A stretch of DNA of 64,000 bases from JANMES01 sp038229715 (GCA_038229715.1 JBBROD010000002.1:1-64000), one strand, 5' to 3'; counted from the first letter of the stretch, positions 32,360 through 40,930 are shown. The notes: generated from the sequence alone by a model not told the origin. Translations and numbers: made by a program.

Positions 32360-32480
32360 AGCAGTTTGCTCCGCGTTGACACCTTTCCCCACGCGCATAG
32401 ACTGCTCGATTCAGTAGTGGCTGGGCTCGCATGATGGCGAGCGGTCGCCGACGACAAGACGATTCACCAAAGAGGTTTCT

Positions 32481-33785
32481 ATGAGCATCAATATCGAATT
32501 CATCAAAGGCCGGCAGGTTTTGGATAGTCGCGGCAATCCAACCGTTGAAGTCGACGTCGTCCTTGAAGACGGCACGATCGGGACGGCCGCTGTGCCGTCG
32601 GGGGCTTCCACCGGGGAGCACGAAGCCTGCGAACTGCGCGACGATGACAAGAAGATGTGGGTCGGCAAGGGCGTTTCCAAGGCCGTCGATAATGTAAACA
32701 CCAAAATCGCCCCGGAACTGATCGGGCTTGACCCGCGCGAGCAGGAATCGATCGACTCGCTCATGATCGAGCTCGACGGCACGCCGAACAAAGCCAAGCT
32801 GGGCGCGAACGCGCTGCTGGGCGTGTCGATGGCCGTCGCCAAGGCCGCGGCCGCTGCGTGCAACCTGCCGCTCTACCGCTACCTCGGCGGGCCGGGCGCT
32901 AAGACGCTGCCGGTGCCGATGATGAACATCCTCAACGGCGGCAAGCACGCCGACAACACCGTCGATTTTCAGGAGTTCATGATTCAGCCGTGGGGTTTTG
33001 ATTCGTTCACCGAAGCGCTCCGCGCCGGTGTTGAAATTTATCACGCGCTCAAGGGCGTGCTGAAAAAGCAAGGGCTTTCGACCGCCATCGGCGATGAGGG
33101 CGGATTTGCTCCGAACCTCAAGTCGAACGAAGACGCGCTCAAGATCATCGAAGAAGCCGTCGGCAAGGCCGGCTACAAGTGGGGCGAGCAGATCTTCGTC
33201 GCGCTCGACCCGGCCATGTCCGAACTGTGGAATGAAGGAGAAAAGCTCGGCAAGAAAGGCTACTGCTTCTTCAAGAGCAACCCGAAGGAAGTTCTCTCGT
33301 CAGACGATGTCATCGGCATTTGGACCGAGTGGGCGAAGAAGTACCCGATCCGCAGCATCGAAGACGGCCTGGCTGAGAACGACTGGGACGGCTGGAAGAA
33401 ACTGACCGACACCATCGGTGCCAAGACGCAATTGGTCGGCGACGATCTGTTCGTCACCAACAGCAAGTTCCTTAAGAAAGGCATCGACACCAAGACCGCC
33501 AACGCGATCCTGGTCAAGGTCAACCAGATCGGCACGCTGAGCGAAACGTTCGACGCGGTGAACATGGCGATGCGTAACGGCTACTCGGCCGTGCTGAGCC
33601 ATCGCTCTGGCGAGACAGAGGACGCCACGATCGCCGACATTGCGGTCGCCACCAACTGCGGCCAGATCAAGACCGGCGCACCGGCGAGGTCCGATCGGGT
33701 GGCCAAGTACAACCAACTGCTCCGTATCGAAGAACAGCTCGGCGAACAGGCCGTCTACGGCGGGAACCTCTGGAACAAGGGCTGA
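32481..33785 (+). CDS. eno: Phosphopyruvate hydratase (enolase)
   Basis: 434 residues, normal length. It converts 2-phosphoglycerate to phosphoenolpyruvate. Motifs: GRQVLDSRGNPTVEVDVVL, SGASTGEHEACELRD, GGKHADNTVDFQEFMI, AIGDEGGFAPNL and the signature SHRSGETEDATIADIAVA. Mg ligands are expected at Asp and Glu in the central blocks. ATG start follows AGAGGTTTCT. The next gene downstream is an FtsB-like gene, which echoes the eno-ftsB order in proteobacteria. Confidence 0.97.
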   Translation: MSINIEFIKGRQVLDSRGNPTVEVDVVLEDGTIGTAAVPSGASTGEHEACELRDDDKKMWVGKGVSKAVDNVNTKIAPELIGLDPREQESIDSLMIELDGTPNKAKLGANALLGVSMAVAKAAAAACNLPLYRYLGGPGAKTLPVPMMNILNGGKHADNTVDFQEFMIQPWGFDSFTEALRAGVEIYHALKGVLKKQGLSTAIGDEGGFAPNLKSNEDALKIIEEAVGKAGYKWGEQIFVALDPAMSELWNEGEKLGKKGYCFFKSNPKEVLSSDDVIGIWTEWAKKYPIRSIEDGLAENDWDGWKKLTDTIGAKTQLVGDDLFVTNSKFLKKGIDTKTANAILVKVNQIGTLSETFDAVNMAMRNGYSAVLSHRSGETEDATIADIAVATNCGQIKTGAPARSDRVAKYNQLLRIEEQLGEQAVYGGNLWNKG

Positions 33786-33810
33786 TCTAAACGCCAATAG
33801 CTCTATAGCA

Positions 33811-33970
33811 CTCGCCTTTTTTCGTAGCGTGAGAATGACCGTTTGTCGTCATCCTGAGGTACGCCGAAGGATCTCGAACCTCGAAACCCGCTCGCAATCC
33901 GAGATCCTTCGGCGTACCTCAGGATGACGAATTCTGAGTTTGCACGTACATCAAATTGCGCATCGCTCTA
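33811..33970. repeat. About 150-bp GTCATCCTGAGGTACGCC element, copy 2
   Basis: Flanks CTCGCCTTTTTTCGTAGCGT (33811) and GCACGTACATCAAATTGCGC (right), with the central hairpin GTCATCCTGAGGTACGCC...GGCGTACCTCAGGATGAC. Close match to copy 1 and, inverted, to copy 3. Lies 25 bp after the enolase stop. Confidence 0.88.
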
Positions 33971-33974
33971 AATG

Positions 33975-34020
33975 AATCGCCCCGGAGAGTTCGCTGAAAA
34001 CGCGAGAATCCGGGGCGATT
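33975..34020 (+). terminator. Hairpin between enolase and FtsB-like gene
   Basis: AATCGCCCCGGA ... TCCGGGGCGATT is a strong GC stem with a 23-base loop. No clear T-run follows, so terminator function is a guess. Confidence 0.45.
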
Positions 34021-34068
34021 CTGCGTCTGGGTTCAACGATTCATCTTTTGCCCTGCGTCGGTCCGATA

Positions 34069-34674
34069 ATGACCAAGACTGTTTTCCGAATGAGCGACGA
34101 TTCCGATCTCATCTTCTCCCGGCGTAAACCCGCCAAGCCCGTGCCCTTGCCGCAGGTGGCCGATCGCGACGTGGCTCTTGCGCCTTCCGGTTCAACGGGC
34201 GCGTGGTGGTCGATTCCGATGCTCTGCGTCGGCCTGGCGGTGATCGCCTACTGCGTGATCGTGCCGGCCACCAACTCCAATCGGAAGTTTGTACTCGAGC
34301 GTGAAAAGCTCCATCGCGATCTGGAAGCGGTGGACAAGCAGATCGCCGTGAACGAAGAATTTCTCAAGCGTGTCGGTGGCGATCCGGAATTGGCCGAGAG
34401 GCTGGCGCAGCGGCAGATGAAGTTCATCCGCGAAGGCACCAACGTGCTCGATCTGCCGACGCAGTCGTCGGCGAAGGATCAGATGAGTCCCTTCCTGCTG
34501 ACGGCCATGCCGCAAGCCGCGCCGCTGGCGGAGTTGGCGCAGCAGCCGGGCGTGCTTGGCAAGCTGGCGTCGAATGAAAAGCTGCAGCTCTACACGATCG
34601 GCGGCGGTTTATTTCTGCTCGCGGTCGCGTTGGTGATGGGCGGGTCGTCGCAGCCGTCATCCGCGCGACGGTAG
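34069..34674 (+). CDS. FtsB/DivIC-like membrane coiled-coil protein
   Basis: About 201 residues from ATG 34069 (34090 is an alternative). A membrane helix (SIPMLCVGLAVIAYCVIVP) is followed by a heptad stretch (REKLHRDLEAVDKQIAVNEE) and a KRVGGDPELAERLAQRQM segment like the DivIC/FtsB C-terminal region (e.g. ..dpe.iE..AR). A second hydrophobic helix closes the protein. FtsB-like proteins bridge FtsL and FtsQ. Neighbourhood next to eno supports this. The TAG stop is inside the start of a repeat (GTAGGACAG). Confidence 0.6.
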   Translation: MTKTVFRMSDDSDLIFSRRKPAKPVPLPQVADRDVALAPSGSTGAWWSIPMLCVGLAVIAYCVIVPATNSNRKFVLEREKLHRDLEAVDKQIAVNEEFLKRVGGDPELAERLAQRQMKFIREGTNVLDLPTQSSAKDQMSPFLLTAMPQAAPLAELAQQPGVLGKLASNEKLQLYTIGGGLFLLAVALVMGGSSQPSSARR

Positions 34675-34799
34675 GACAGACATTCCTGTCTGTCACGGGC
34701 GGATGGATTCATCCGTCCGATACAACCGCACCAGTTTTAGAAGAGTACGAATCGATGCGTACATCGTTTCGTGACAGACAAGAATGTCTGTCCTACCAG
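34671..34799. repeat. GTAGGACAGACATTCCTGTC repeat, copy 1
   Basis: Left arm GTAGGACAGACATTCCTGTC TGTCACGGGC; right arm TCGTGACAGACAAGAATGTC followed by TGTCCTACC. About 129 bp. Copy 2 is at 39277-39400, and one partial arm lies in the MITE at 4788-4825. Confidence 0.87.
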
Positions 34800-34809
34800 G
34801 ACTTGCTGC

Positions 34810-35640
34810 TTACGTCTTGCGTCGATCGGTCGGCGTCATCCCCAACTCCTCGTGATACACTCGGCTGAAGTGATTGGGGCAGGCGAACCCGCACACATGC
34901 GCCACTTCTTTCACCGACAGCGAGCTGTGTTTTAACAGATGATCCGCCTGCTCGATCCGCAGTTGCCGCAACCTAGCGGCGGGGCTTTTGCTGAACGATT
35001 TGGCGTACAGCCGCGTGAGTTGACTGCGCGACAGGCCGGTGATTGTCGCCAGATCGTCGACGCTGATCTCCGTCGCCAACCGCTCGCGCATAAACCGCTC
35101 GGCGGCGATGAGTCGGCGGTCGAGTGCGGGATCGTGCGCAACGACGGCGCTTTCGCCTTGACTCACGCAGCCCGCCAGCGACCAGAGCGCCGCCATCACG
35201 CCGGCTGTCCGGGTCTGGCCGGTGGCGCGGAGCGCGTCGGCCAAGTCTCTTGCGATTGCGATGGCGTTTTTCGGGTCGCCGGTATGCACGCGCAGCCGGT
35301 CGCCGTGATCGATGAACCCGTGCAGCGGGCCGACAGTTTCGTCCATGCGGAAGTCGATATAGACCGTCTCGACGGCGTTCGCATCACCGGCGCCCACCCA
35401 GTGATTCAGCCGCGGCGGGATCGCACACGCAGCGCCGGCGGGGACGGTAATCCAATGGTCGTCGCTGTCGATCCGCATGCTGCCGGACAGGATGACCAGC
35501 ACCTGCACCTCGCGGTGGTAATGTCGCCCGCAGGGGGAATGAAGGTGCTCCTCGACCTCGGCCACAAACGGCAGGCCGACCTCGGGGATCGACTGGTTAT
35601 ATCGCACGTGTCGGAAATTCTGTCCGCCGCTCAGTTTCAT
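34810..35640 (-). CDS. AraC-family transcriptional regulator
   Basis: 276 residues. N-terminal cupin-type sensor domain (HSPCGRHYHREVQVLVILSG) and a C-terminal double helix-turn-helix: EISVDDLATITGLSRSQLTR and HSSLSVKEVAHVCGFACPNH followed by FSRVYHEELGMTPTDRRK. It likely binds a small molecule and controls genes nearby. It is divergent from the amidohydrolase gene with a gap of 118 bp, so that gene and the Rieske protein are plausible targets. Confidence 0.9.
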   Translation of the reverse strand: MKLSGGQNFRHVRYNQSIPEVGLPFVAEVEEHLHSPCGRHYHREVQVLVILSGSMRIDSDDHWITVPAGAACAIPPRLNHWVGAGDANAVETVYIDFRMDETVGPLHGFIDHGDRLRVHTGDPKNAIAIARDLADALRATGQTRTAGVMAALWSLAGCVSQGESAVVAHDPALDRRLIAAERFMRERLATEISVDDLATITGLSRSQLTRLYAKSFSKSPAARLRQLRIEQADHLLKHSSLSVKEVAHVCGFACPNHFSRVYHEELGMTPTDRRKT

Positions 35641-35758
35641 GGATTATGCGCCAAACAGATAGATATTGAAACAAACTGACTGTTGCTAAAGTCCCAATAT
35701 AGGTTGATTATACTCCACGTCCGCTGAAAGAGCGATTCTTTCGGAAAGAACCATAGAA

Positions 35759-36868
35759 ATGCCCATGGCCGACCAAAATACGATCAACGCGGTTCCGATC
35801 ATCGATTGCGACGTACACCCGTACGCCAGCGAGAAGTACCCGATCGAGCCGCACATCCCCGAGAATTTCCGGGAAGCGATGAGGCAGGGCATGGGTTACG
35901 GGCCGGGGCATGGGTATTCCAATCCGTTCGGGGTGAATCGGCGGGATGTGTGTTGCGAGGATCCGCACGAAGTGGGTCGTGCGCATCTGGATCGCTACGG
36001 CATCGCGTACGCGGTCCTTCAGCCGCCGGGGCTGAAGGTATCGGTCACGCGGAACCCTGACGTGGGCAGCGCGCTGGCCCGGGCGTGGAACGATTGGCAG
36101 ATGAAGACCTGGCTGGAAGCCGATGATCGCTATCTCGGTTCGATCTGTGTGAACATGAACGATCCGCTGATCGCCGCTATGGAAGTCCGCCGGGCCGGGC
36201 AGCATCCGCGGATGGTGCAGTTGAACGTTCCCGGAGAAGCACACCGCCTGTACGGCGACCGCCACTACTTCCCGGTGTACGAGGCGGCTAACGAACTGGA
36301 ACTGCCGATCTGTATGCACCCTGGCGCGGAAGGCGTGCTGGGTTCTTCGACACCGATCGGCGCACCGACGAGCTACTTCGAGTGGCACAGCGGCATCCCG
36401 CTCACTTTTCAAGCACACCTGATCAGCATGGTGTGCGAAGGCGTTTTTGAGAAATTCCCCAAGCTCAGCATCGTGCTCTGCGAAGGCGGTTACGCCTGGC
36501 TCGCTCACACGATGTGGCGGATGGATAAAAACTTCAAAGCGCTCCGCGCCGCCACACCGTGGCTGAAGCGGCTGCCGAGTGAGTACATCTTCGATCACGT
36601 GCGCGTCACCAGCCAGCCGATGGAAGAGCCGGAGAAGCCGGAGCATCTGCTGCAGATGTTCGAAATGCTCAAGGCCGACCGCACGCTGTGCTTTGCGACG
36701 GATTTTCCGCACTGGGATTTTGACGATCCGAACCGCGCGTTCCCCAAAACGATGGGCGAACATTTGAAGCGGCGGATTTTTTACGAAAACGCGGCCGAGT
36801 TGTACGGCCTGCCATCGCTCGAAGCCGCCGCCGCCAAACTGGCGAGCCGGCAGGTGGTGGAAGTGTGA
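35759..36868 (+). CDS. Amidohydrolase-family metal-dependent hydrolase
   Basis: 369 residues. IIDCDVHPYASEKYPI starts the TIM-barrel amidohydrolase_2 family (ACMSD-like), with DxH metal ligands in CDVHPY; CMHPGAEGVLGSS, VLCEGGYAWLAHTMWRMD and CFATDFPHWDFDDPNR are later metal-site blocks. Members decarboxylate or hydrolyse aromatic or similar compounds. It lies 118 bp from a divergent AraC gene and 180 bp before a Rieske protein gene, a layout typical of small catabolic units. Substrate unknown. Confidence 0.85.
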   Translation: MPMADQNTINAVPIIDCDVHPYASEKYPIEPHIPENFREAMRQGMGYGPGHGYSNPFGVNRRDVCCEDPHEVGRAHLDRYGIAYAVLQPPGLKVSVTRNPDVGSALARAWNDWQMKTWLEADDRYLGSICVNMNDPLIAAMEVRRAGQHPRMVQLNVPGEAHRLYGDRHYFPVYEAANELELPICMHPGAEGVLGSSTPIGAPTSYFEWHSGIPLTFQAHLISMVCEGVFEKFPKLSIVLCEGGYAWLAHTMWRMDKNFKALRAATPWLKRLPSEYIFDHVRVTSQPMEEPEKPEHLLQMFEMLKADRTLCFATDFPHWDFDDPNRAFPKTMGEHLKRRIFYENAAELYGLPSLEAAAAKLASRQVVEV

Positions 36869-36878
36869 TACCACTTCA

Positions 36879-37040
36879 GCCTCGGGCAGGAGACAGATGA
36901 ACACAGGTTGTAGTTGTTGGTGAGAAGTGGGTGGTGGTTTGTCCAGAAACGGTGGATCCCCGTTTTTAGGCCGACCACTAAAACAATTGCCTGTGACTAC
37001 TCTTCCCACTTGTGTTCATCTGTCTCCTGCCCGGGGCTGA
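36879..37040. repeat. Large inverted repeat with GGCAGGAGACAGATGAACAC arms
   Basis: CAGCCTCGGGCAGGAGACAG plus ATGAACACAGG (36879-36909) is mirrored by CTTGTGTTCATCTGTCTCCTG CCCGGGGCTG (37010-37040). The loop contains a second, weaker inverted pair. It lies between the amidohydrolase and Rieske genes. Confidence 0.8.
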
Positions 37041-37048
37041 AAACCGAT

Positions 37049-37513
37049 ATGTCAGACGATTTGGACTTCAAAGTCCCCAATAGTTTCGGTACCGAGAACA
37101 AGGCGGTAGATCACGCATTCAAAATCGTGGCCGAGGCGCAACCCCCCAAGGCCCGCAACGGCCGGCGGCTGACGGTCTGCGCGGCGACGGAACTGCCGCC
37201 CGGCGGACGCAAAATCGTCGACGACGGCTCGGTCTCCATCGGCGTGTTCAATGTCAGCGGGAATCTCTACGCGATCAAAAATGTCTGCCCGCACTACGGC
37301 GCGCCGCTCTGCCAAGGCAGTTTGCATGGCACGCACAAGCCGTCAGACGTCCACCAATACGATCCCGGCTATGAAGGGCAGATCATCCGCTGCCCGTGGC
37401 ACGGGTGGGAGTTTGATATCGTCACCGGCAAGGGGCTGTTCGATCGCAACAGCCGGGTGGCGACGTATGTCGTCGAAATCGATCCGGCTGGGGATATCGT
37501 TGTGTTGCTGTAG
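37049..37513 (+). CDS. Rieske [2Fe-2S] ferredoxin-like protein
   Basis: 154 residues from ATG 37049. The two cluster-binding blocks are VCPHYGAPLC (Cys-x-His) and IRCPWHGWEFDI (Cys-x2-His). A 44-residue leader contains no signal peptide, so it is cytoplasmic. Rieske ferredoxins pass electrons to oxygenases. With the adjoining amidohydrolase it could form part of an aromatic or amine breakdown route. No oxygenase large subunit is in this window. The reading frame continues upstream to 36914 through the repeat, which is unlikely to be translated. Confidence 0.9.
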   Translation: MSDDLDFKVPNSFGTENKAVDHAFKIVAEAQPPKARNGRRLTVCAATELPPGGRKIVDDGSVSIGVFNVSGNLYAIKNVCPHYGAPLCQGSLHGTHKPSDVHQYDPGYEGQIIRCPWHGWEFDIVTGKGLFDRNSRVATYVVEIDPAGDIVVLL

Positions 37514-37525
37514 CTCCATTCTTTT

Positions 37526-37634
37526 TAACCGCGACGACGCGAAGGCATTAACCGCGAAGGCGCGAAGACGCGCAGAAATCCAGATGGATAACTCCATGCT
37601 GCTCTTCTTCGCGTCTTCGCGTCTTCGCGGTTAA
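37526..37634. repeat. ACCGCGAAGGCGCGAAGACG inverted repeat
   Basis: Left arm with two tandem versions (AACCGCGACGACGCGAAGGC and ACCGCGAAGGCGCGAAGACG) and right arm CTTCGCGTCTTCGCGGTTAA ending at 37634. It fills the gap between the Rieske gene and tsaB. Confidence 0.83.
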
Positions 37635-37646
37635 TCTCTGAGTCGG

Positions 37647-38358
37647 ATGTTCGCGTTGGCGATTGAAACTTCCGGAAGAGTCGGCTCTGTCGCTCTGGTG
37701 CGCGACGGCGTGGTGCTGGCCGAGCCGACGTTCGAGCACGGGCTGAAACACGCCGCCGGCATCCTGCCGATGATCGACAAGCTCTGCCGCGATCACGGTA
37801 TCGGCCCGCGCGATCTGGCGGAACTGTACGTCTCCATCGGCCCGGGCAGTTTCACCGGCCTGCGGATCGGCGTGACGCTGGCGAAAACGATGGCGCTGAC
37901 GACCGGCGTTAAAATCGTCGCCGTGCCGACGCTGAACGTATTGGCCGCCAACGCACCGGCGGACGCGCAGCACGTCATCATCGTTCTCGACGCCAAGCGC
38001 GATCAAATATTCACCGCGAGTTTCGAGCGCCTCACTCCCTCGCCCGGTACGCCGGGAGAGGGAAAAGGCCCACCTCGGTTCGCTCACGGATATGCTTGCC
38101 CGCACGCCCCGGCCGGTGTATTTGCTCGGCGAGGGTATTCCGTATCACGACCAATTCATCCCGAAAAACGATCCAAGCGTGATCGTCACCGCGCCCGACA
38201 CATGGCGTGCCCGCGCCGGCGTCGTCGCCGCGATCGGCATGGCGATGGCGAAGCAGAATCAGTTCGCCGACGCTGATCTCCTGACACCGCTTTACATTCG
38301 TAAGCCTGAAGCAGAAGAGAAGTGGGAGATCAATCAAAGAATGAAGGCGGAAGGATGA
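37647..38358 (+). pseudogene. tsaB: TsaB (tRNA N6-threonylcarbamoyladenosine synthesis protein), frameshifted at a palindromic repeat
   Basis: The first part (37647 to about 38030) is clear TsaB: MFALAIETSGRVGSVALV, AELYVSIGPGSFTGLRIGV, LAKTMALTTGVKIVAVPTL. Then comes CTCCCTCGCCCGGTACGCC plus GGGAGAGGG, a core of the dispersed palindrome. Beyond it the normal C-terminal region (GSLTDMLARTPRPVYLLGEG ... DLLTPLYIRKPEAEEKW) continues in the next frame (+1) from about 38071 to 38358. Without the roughly 40-base insertion the two pieces add up to about 222 residues, the usual TsaB length. TsaB is a partner of TsaD for t6A tRNA modification and is normally essential, so either the frames are joined (frameshifting or split protein with ATG at 38092), a second copy exists, or the frameshift is an assembly error. 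Confidence 0.72.
38034..38061. repeat. Core of the CTCCCTCGCCC palindrome inside tsaB
   Basis: CTCCCTCGCCCGGTACGCC GGGAGAGGG, a perfect small hairpin. It matches the first half of copies at 27.7 kb and elsewhere. Confidence 0.8.
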
Positions 38359-38409
38359 AGGATGAAAAGTGAATTTCAGCCTTCATCCTTTGATTCGATT
38401 GATTCCGAT

Positions 38410-39222
38410 TCAAAATCGATTCGCGTACGTCAACACGCCGATGATCAACCCGATACCGCCGCAGATCATGCCTGCGATCGCCATGCCTCGGCCGCTGCCG
38501 CCTTCGCCGGATTTGCTGACTTGGTTGTAGCCGATGATGCCGAACACGATCGCCAGCGCCCCGGGGATGATCGCGCAGAACGCCGGGATGCCGATGATGC
38601 CCAGCACCAGCGACGCGACGCAGAACCCGTTGCTCGTGCCGGCCGCCTCGAGCGTCGTGCCTTCCATGGTGAACGGCATGCCGCAGCTTTTGCAGTTGTT
38701 GGCGTTGATCGGGCTGCTGCTGTTGCAGCGAGGGCAGACGATGAACTGCTTGCCGGTGTCTTCACGGAAGATGTGCGGCGCCCGATCACCCGCAGCTGCG
38801 TACGCGTGAACCGGGTGCGGGTCTTGCTTGATGATCTGACGGGTTTTTGGGTCGATCAGCCGGCCGTAACGGTCGAGGATCGGGATCGTGATGTTGTTGC
38901 CGCAGGTGGGGCACTGCCCGTCCTGGGCCGCCATCGATTCGGTCGCTTCGAGCCTGCTTGAGCAGTAGCCGCAGTTGAAGCCGTAGCGTTTTCCAACCCC
39001 GGTCCGCTGAGTCGGCGGGGTGAACGTCTGCCGCTGCGTGTAGTTGGGCGTCGGCGGTGGGGCGGCAGACAAATCGCCCACCCCGGCGGCCACCGGCACT
39101 TCCTGCTGGGCCGCGGGTACGCGCAGCGTCGCGAGGCAAGTAGGACAGCGAACCAATTGCCCCACCTGCGAATCATCAGCCGACAACGGCGTCCGGCATA
39201 CTTGGCATGAGAAGACTGACAT
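38410..39222 (-). CDS. Zinc-ribbon protein with DUF4190-type C-terminal membrane region
   Basis: 270 residues from ATG 39222. Three CxxC-type ribbons: CQVCRTPLSADDSQVGQLVR then CPTC; CGYCSSRLEATES then CPTCG; CPRCNSSSPINANNCKSCG. Two hydrophobic helices at the C terminus (VASLVLGIIGIPAFCAIIPG and GMICGGIGLIIGVLTYANRF) with a GYNQVSKSGEGG loop resemble DUF4190. The function is unknown; membrane-anchored ribbons of this kind are common in planctomycetes. A hairpin follows its stop and separates it from tsaB. Confidence 0.78.
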   Translation of the reverse strand: MSVFSCQVCRTPLSADDSQVGQLVRCPTCLATLRVPAAQQEVPVAAGVGDLSAAPPPTPNYTQRQTFTPPTQRTGVGKRYGFNCGYCSSRLEATESMAAQDGQCPTCGNNITIPILDRYGRLIDPKTRQIIKQDPHPVHAYAAAGDRAPHIFREDTGKQFIVCPRCNSSSPINANNCKSCGMPFTMEGTTLEAAGTSNGFCVASLVLGIIGIPAFCAIIPGALAIVFGIIGYNQVSKSGEGGSGRGMAIAGMICGGIGLIIGVLTYANRF

Positions 39223-39276
39223 CTCTGGTTCTGATTGTCGATTGTCGATCGCCAATTGTCGAGTGGCGAGTTCTGG

Positions 39277-39400
39277 TCGGACAGACATTCCCGTCTGTCA
39301 CGGGCGGATGTAATCAGCCGTCCGTACAAACCGCTATTTACCGATAGGCACGAGCGAAGGAGTACCTCGCCTCGTGACAGACAGGAATGTCTGTCCTATC
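39277..39400. repeat. GTAGGACAGACATTCCTGTC repeat, copy 2
   Basis: Left arm TCGGACAGACATTCCCGTCT (39277) and right arm CGTGACAGACAGGAATGTCT followed by GTCCTATC to 39400. Same organisation as copy 1 at 34671-34799, including GTCACGGGCGGATG next to the left arm. Confidence 0.84.
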
Positions 39401-39454
39401 AGAAAATCGGCCACTTGCCCCTTCCTTCCGTCGGTCTACAATCTCCGATTACCT

Positions 39455-40924
39455 ATGTTTGACGCACTCACCGATAAGTTTTCCAGTGTCTTCCGCAACC
39501 TCTCCGGCCGGGGGAAGATTTCCGAAGAGAATATCCGCGAATCGATGCGCGAGGTTCGCACCGCGCTGCTCGAAGCCGACGTGAACCTCAAAGTCGTCAA
39601 CGAGTTTTGTGAGAAGGTCGTCAGCAAGGCGATCGGCTCGGACGTGATCAGCAGCCTGCAGCCGGGGCAGCTGATGGTGAAGATCGTGTACGACGAGCTG
39701 GTGCTGCTGCTCGGGCCGGTCGACACGCATATTTACATGGTCCAGCCGGGGCCGACGGTCATCATGATGTGCGGCCTGCAGGGATCCGGCAAAACCACCA
39801 CCACCGGCAAGCTGGCGATGTACCTTAAGAGCAAGGGCCATCACCCGCTGCTGGCCGCTGCTGACCTGCAGCGACCGGCGGCAGTCGAGCAGCTCCGCGT
39901 GCTCGGCGAGCAGGTGGGCGTGCCGGTGTATCTCGACAACACCAAGATCGCGCCGCACGGCCATGTGCCCAAGGGCGCGGCGGTGTCGGTCTGCCGCGCC
40001 GCCGTCGCCAAAGCCAAGGCCGACGGGCAGGACATCGTCATCCTCGACACCGCCGGCCGGCTCGCCATCGACGAAGAGCTGATGGCCGAGCTGAAGGACG
40101 TCAACGACACGCTCAAGCCGCACCAAGTGTTCCTCGTGCTTGACGCGATGACCGGGCAGGACGCCGTCAACAGCGCCAAGATCTTCAACGAAAAGCTCGA
40201 GATCGACGGGCTGATCCTCACCAAGTTCGATTCCGACACCCGCGGCGGCGCGCTGCTCAGCGCCAAGATGATCACCGGCAAGCCGGTCAAATTCCTCGGC
40301 ATCGGCGAAAAGCTCGACCGGCTCGAAGAGTTCCGCCCCGAAGGCATGGCCCAGCGTATTTTGGGCATGGGCGATGTGGTCGGCCTGGTCACCGAGGCGA
40401 TGGAAAAGTTCGATCAGGACGAAACCGCCCGCCTGACCGCCAAGATGGAGAAGGGCAACTTCACGCTCGATGATTTCATGGCGCAGATGAGTCAGGTCAA
40501 CAAGCTCGGGCCGATGAGCAAAGTCATGGGCATGATCCCGGGCATGAATGAGCTGGCCAAGCAGTCGGCGATGAGCGACGGCGCGGTTGAGGGGCAGATG
40601 GATCGGATGAAAGCCATCTACAACAGCATGACGCGGAAGGAACGGACGAAGACCGAAATGCTAGACGGCAACCGCCGCCGCCGCATCGCCGCCGGCGCTG
40701 GCGTGCAGGTGAGCGAGGTCGGGCAGTTCATGAAACAATTCGAGCAAAGCCGCGACATGATGCGCGCCATCGGCGGGCAGGGCATGATGGGCAAAATGCG
40801 GATGATGAAAGCCTTAATGTCCGGCGGCATGAGCCAACTCGGCATGCCCGGCGGGCCGACGCTGCGAACCAAAAAGAGCGGCTGGCAGGCGCCGAAGGAT
40901 CGGAATAAGAAGAAAAAACGTTGA
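39455..40924 (+). CDS. ffh: Signal recognition particle protein Ffh
   Basis: 489 residues from ATG 39455. NG-type GTPase: N domain (SGRGKISEENIRESMREVR), P-loop GLQGSGKTTTTGKLA (about 108-122), DTAGRLAIDEELM, TKFDSDTRGGALLS. The M domain near the end has MGMIPGMNELAK and EVGQFMKQFEQSRDMMRAI. Ffh binds the signal sequence of nascent proteins and SRP RNA and delivers ribosomes to FtsY. The SRP RNA was not found nearby. The tail KKSGWQAPKDRNKKKKR recurs downstream at 41455-41505. Confidence 0.96.
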   Translation: MFDALTDKFSSVFRNLSGRGKISEENIRESMREVRTALLEADVNLKVVNEFCEKVVSKAIGSDVISSLQPGQLMVKIVYDELVLLLGPVDTHIYMVQPGPTVIMMCGLQGSGKTTTTGKLAMYLKSKGHHPLLAAADLQRPAAVEQLRVLGEQVGVPVYLDNTKIAPHGHVPKGAAVSVCRAAVAKAKADGQDIVILDTAGRLAIDEELMAELKDVNDTLKPHQVFLVLDAMTGQDAVNSAKIFNEKLEIDGLILTKFDSDTRGGALLSAKMITGKPVKFLGIGEKLDRLEEFRPEGMAQRILGMGDVVGLVTEAMEKFDQDETARLTAKMEKGNFTLDDFMAQMSQVNKLGPMSKVMGMIPGMNELAKQSAMSDGAVEGQMDRMKAIYNSMTRKERTKTEMLDGNRRRRIAAGAGVQVSEVGQFMKQFEQSRDMMRAIGGQGMMGKMRMMKALMSGGMSQLGMPGGPTLRTKKSGWQAPKDRNKKKKR

Positions 40925-40930
40925 AGCATT

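Noticed and set aside
35708..37009. Long minus-strand frame opposite the amidohydrolase
   Set aside because: The plus-strand protein has clear metal-site motifs; the opposite frame shows only shadow composition.
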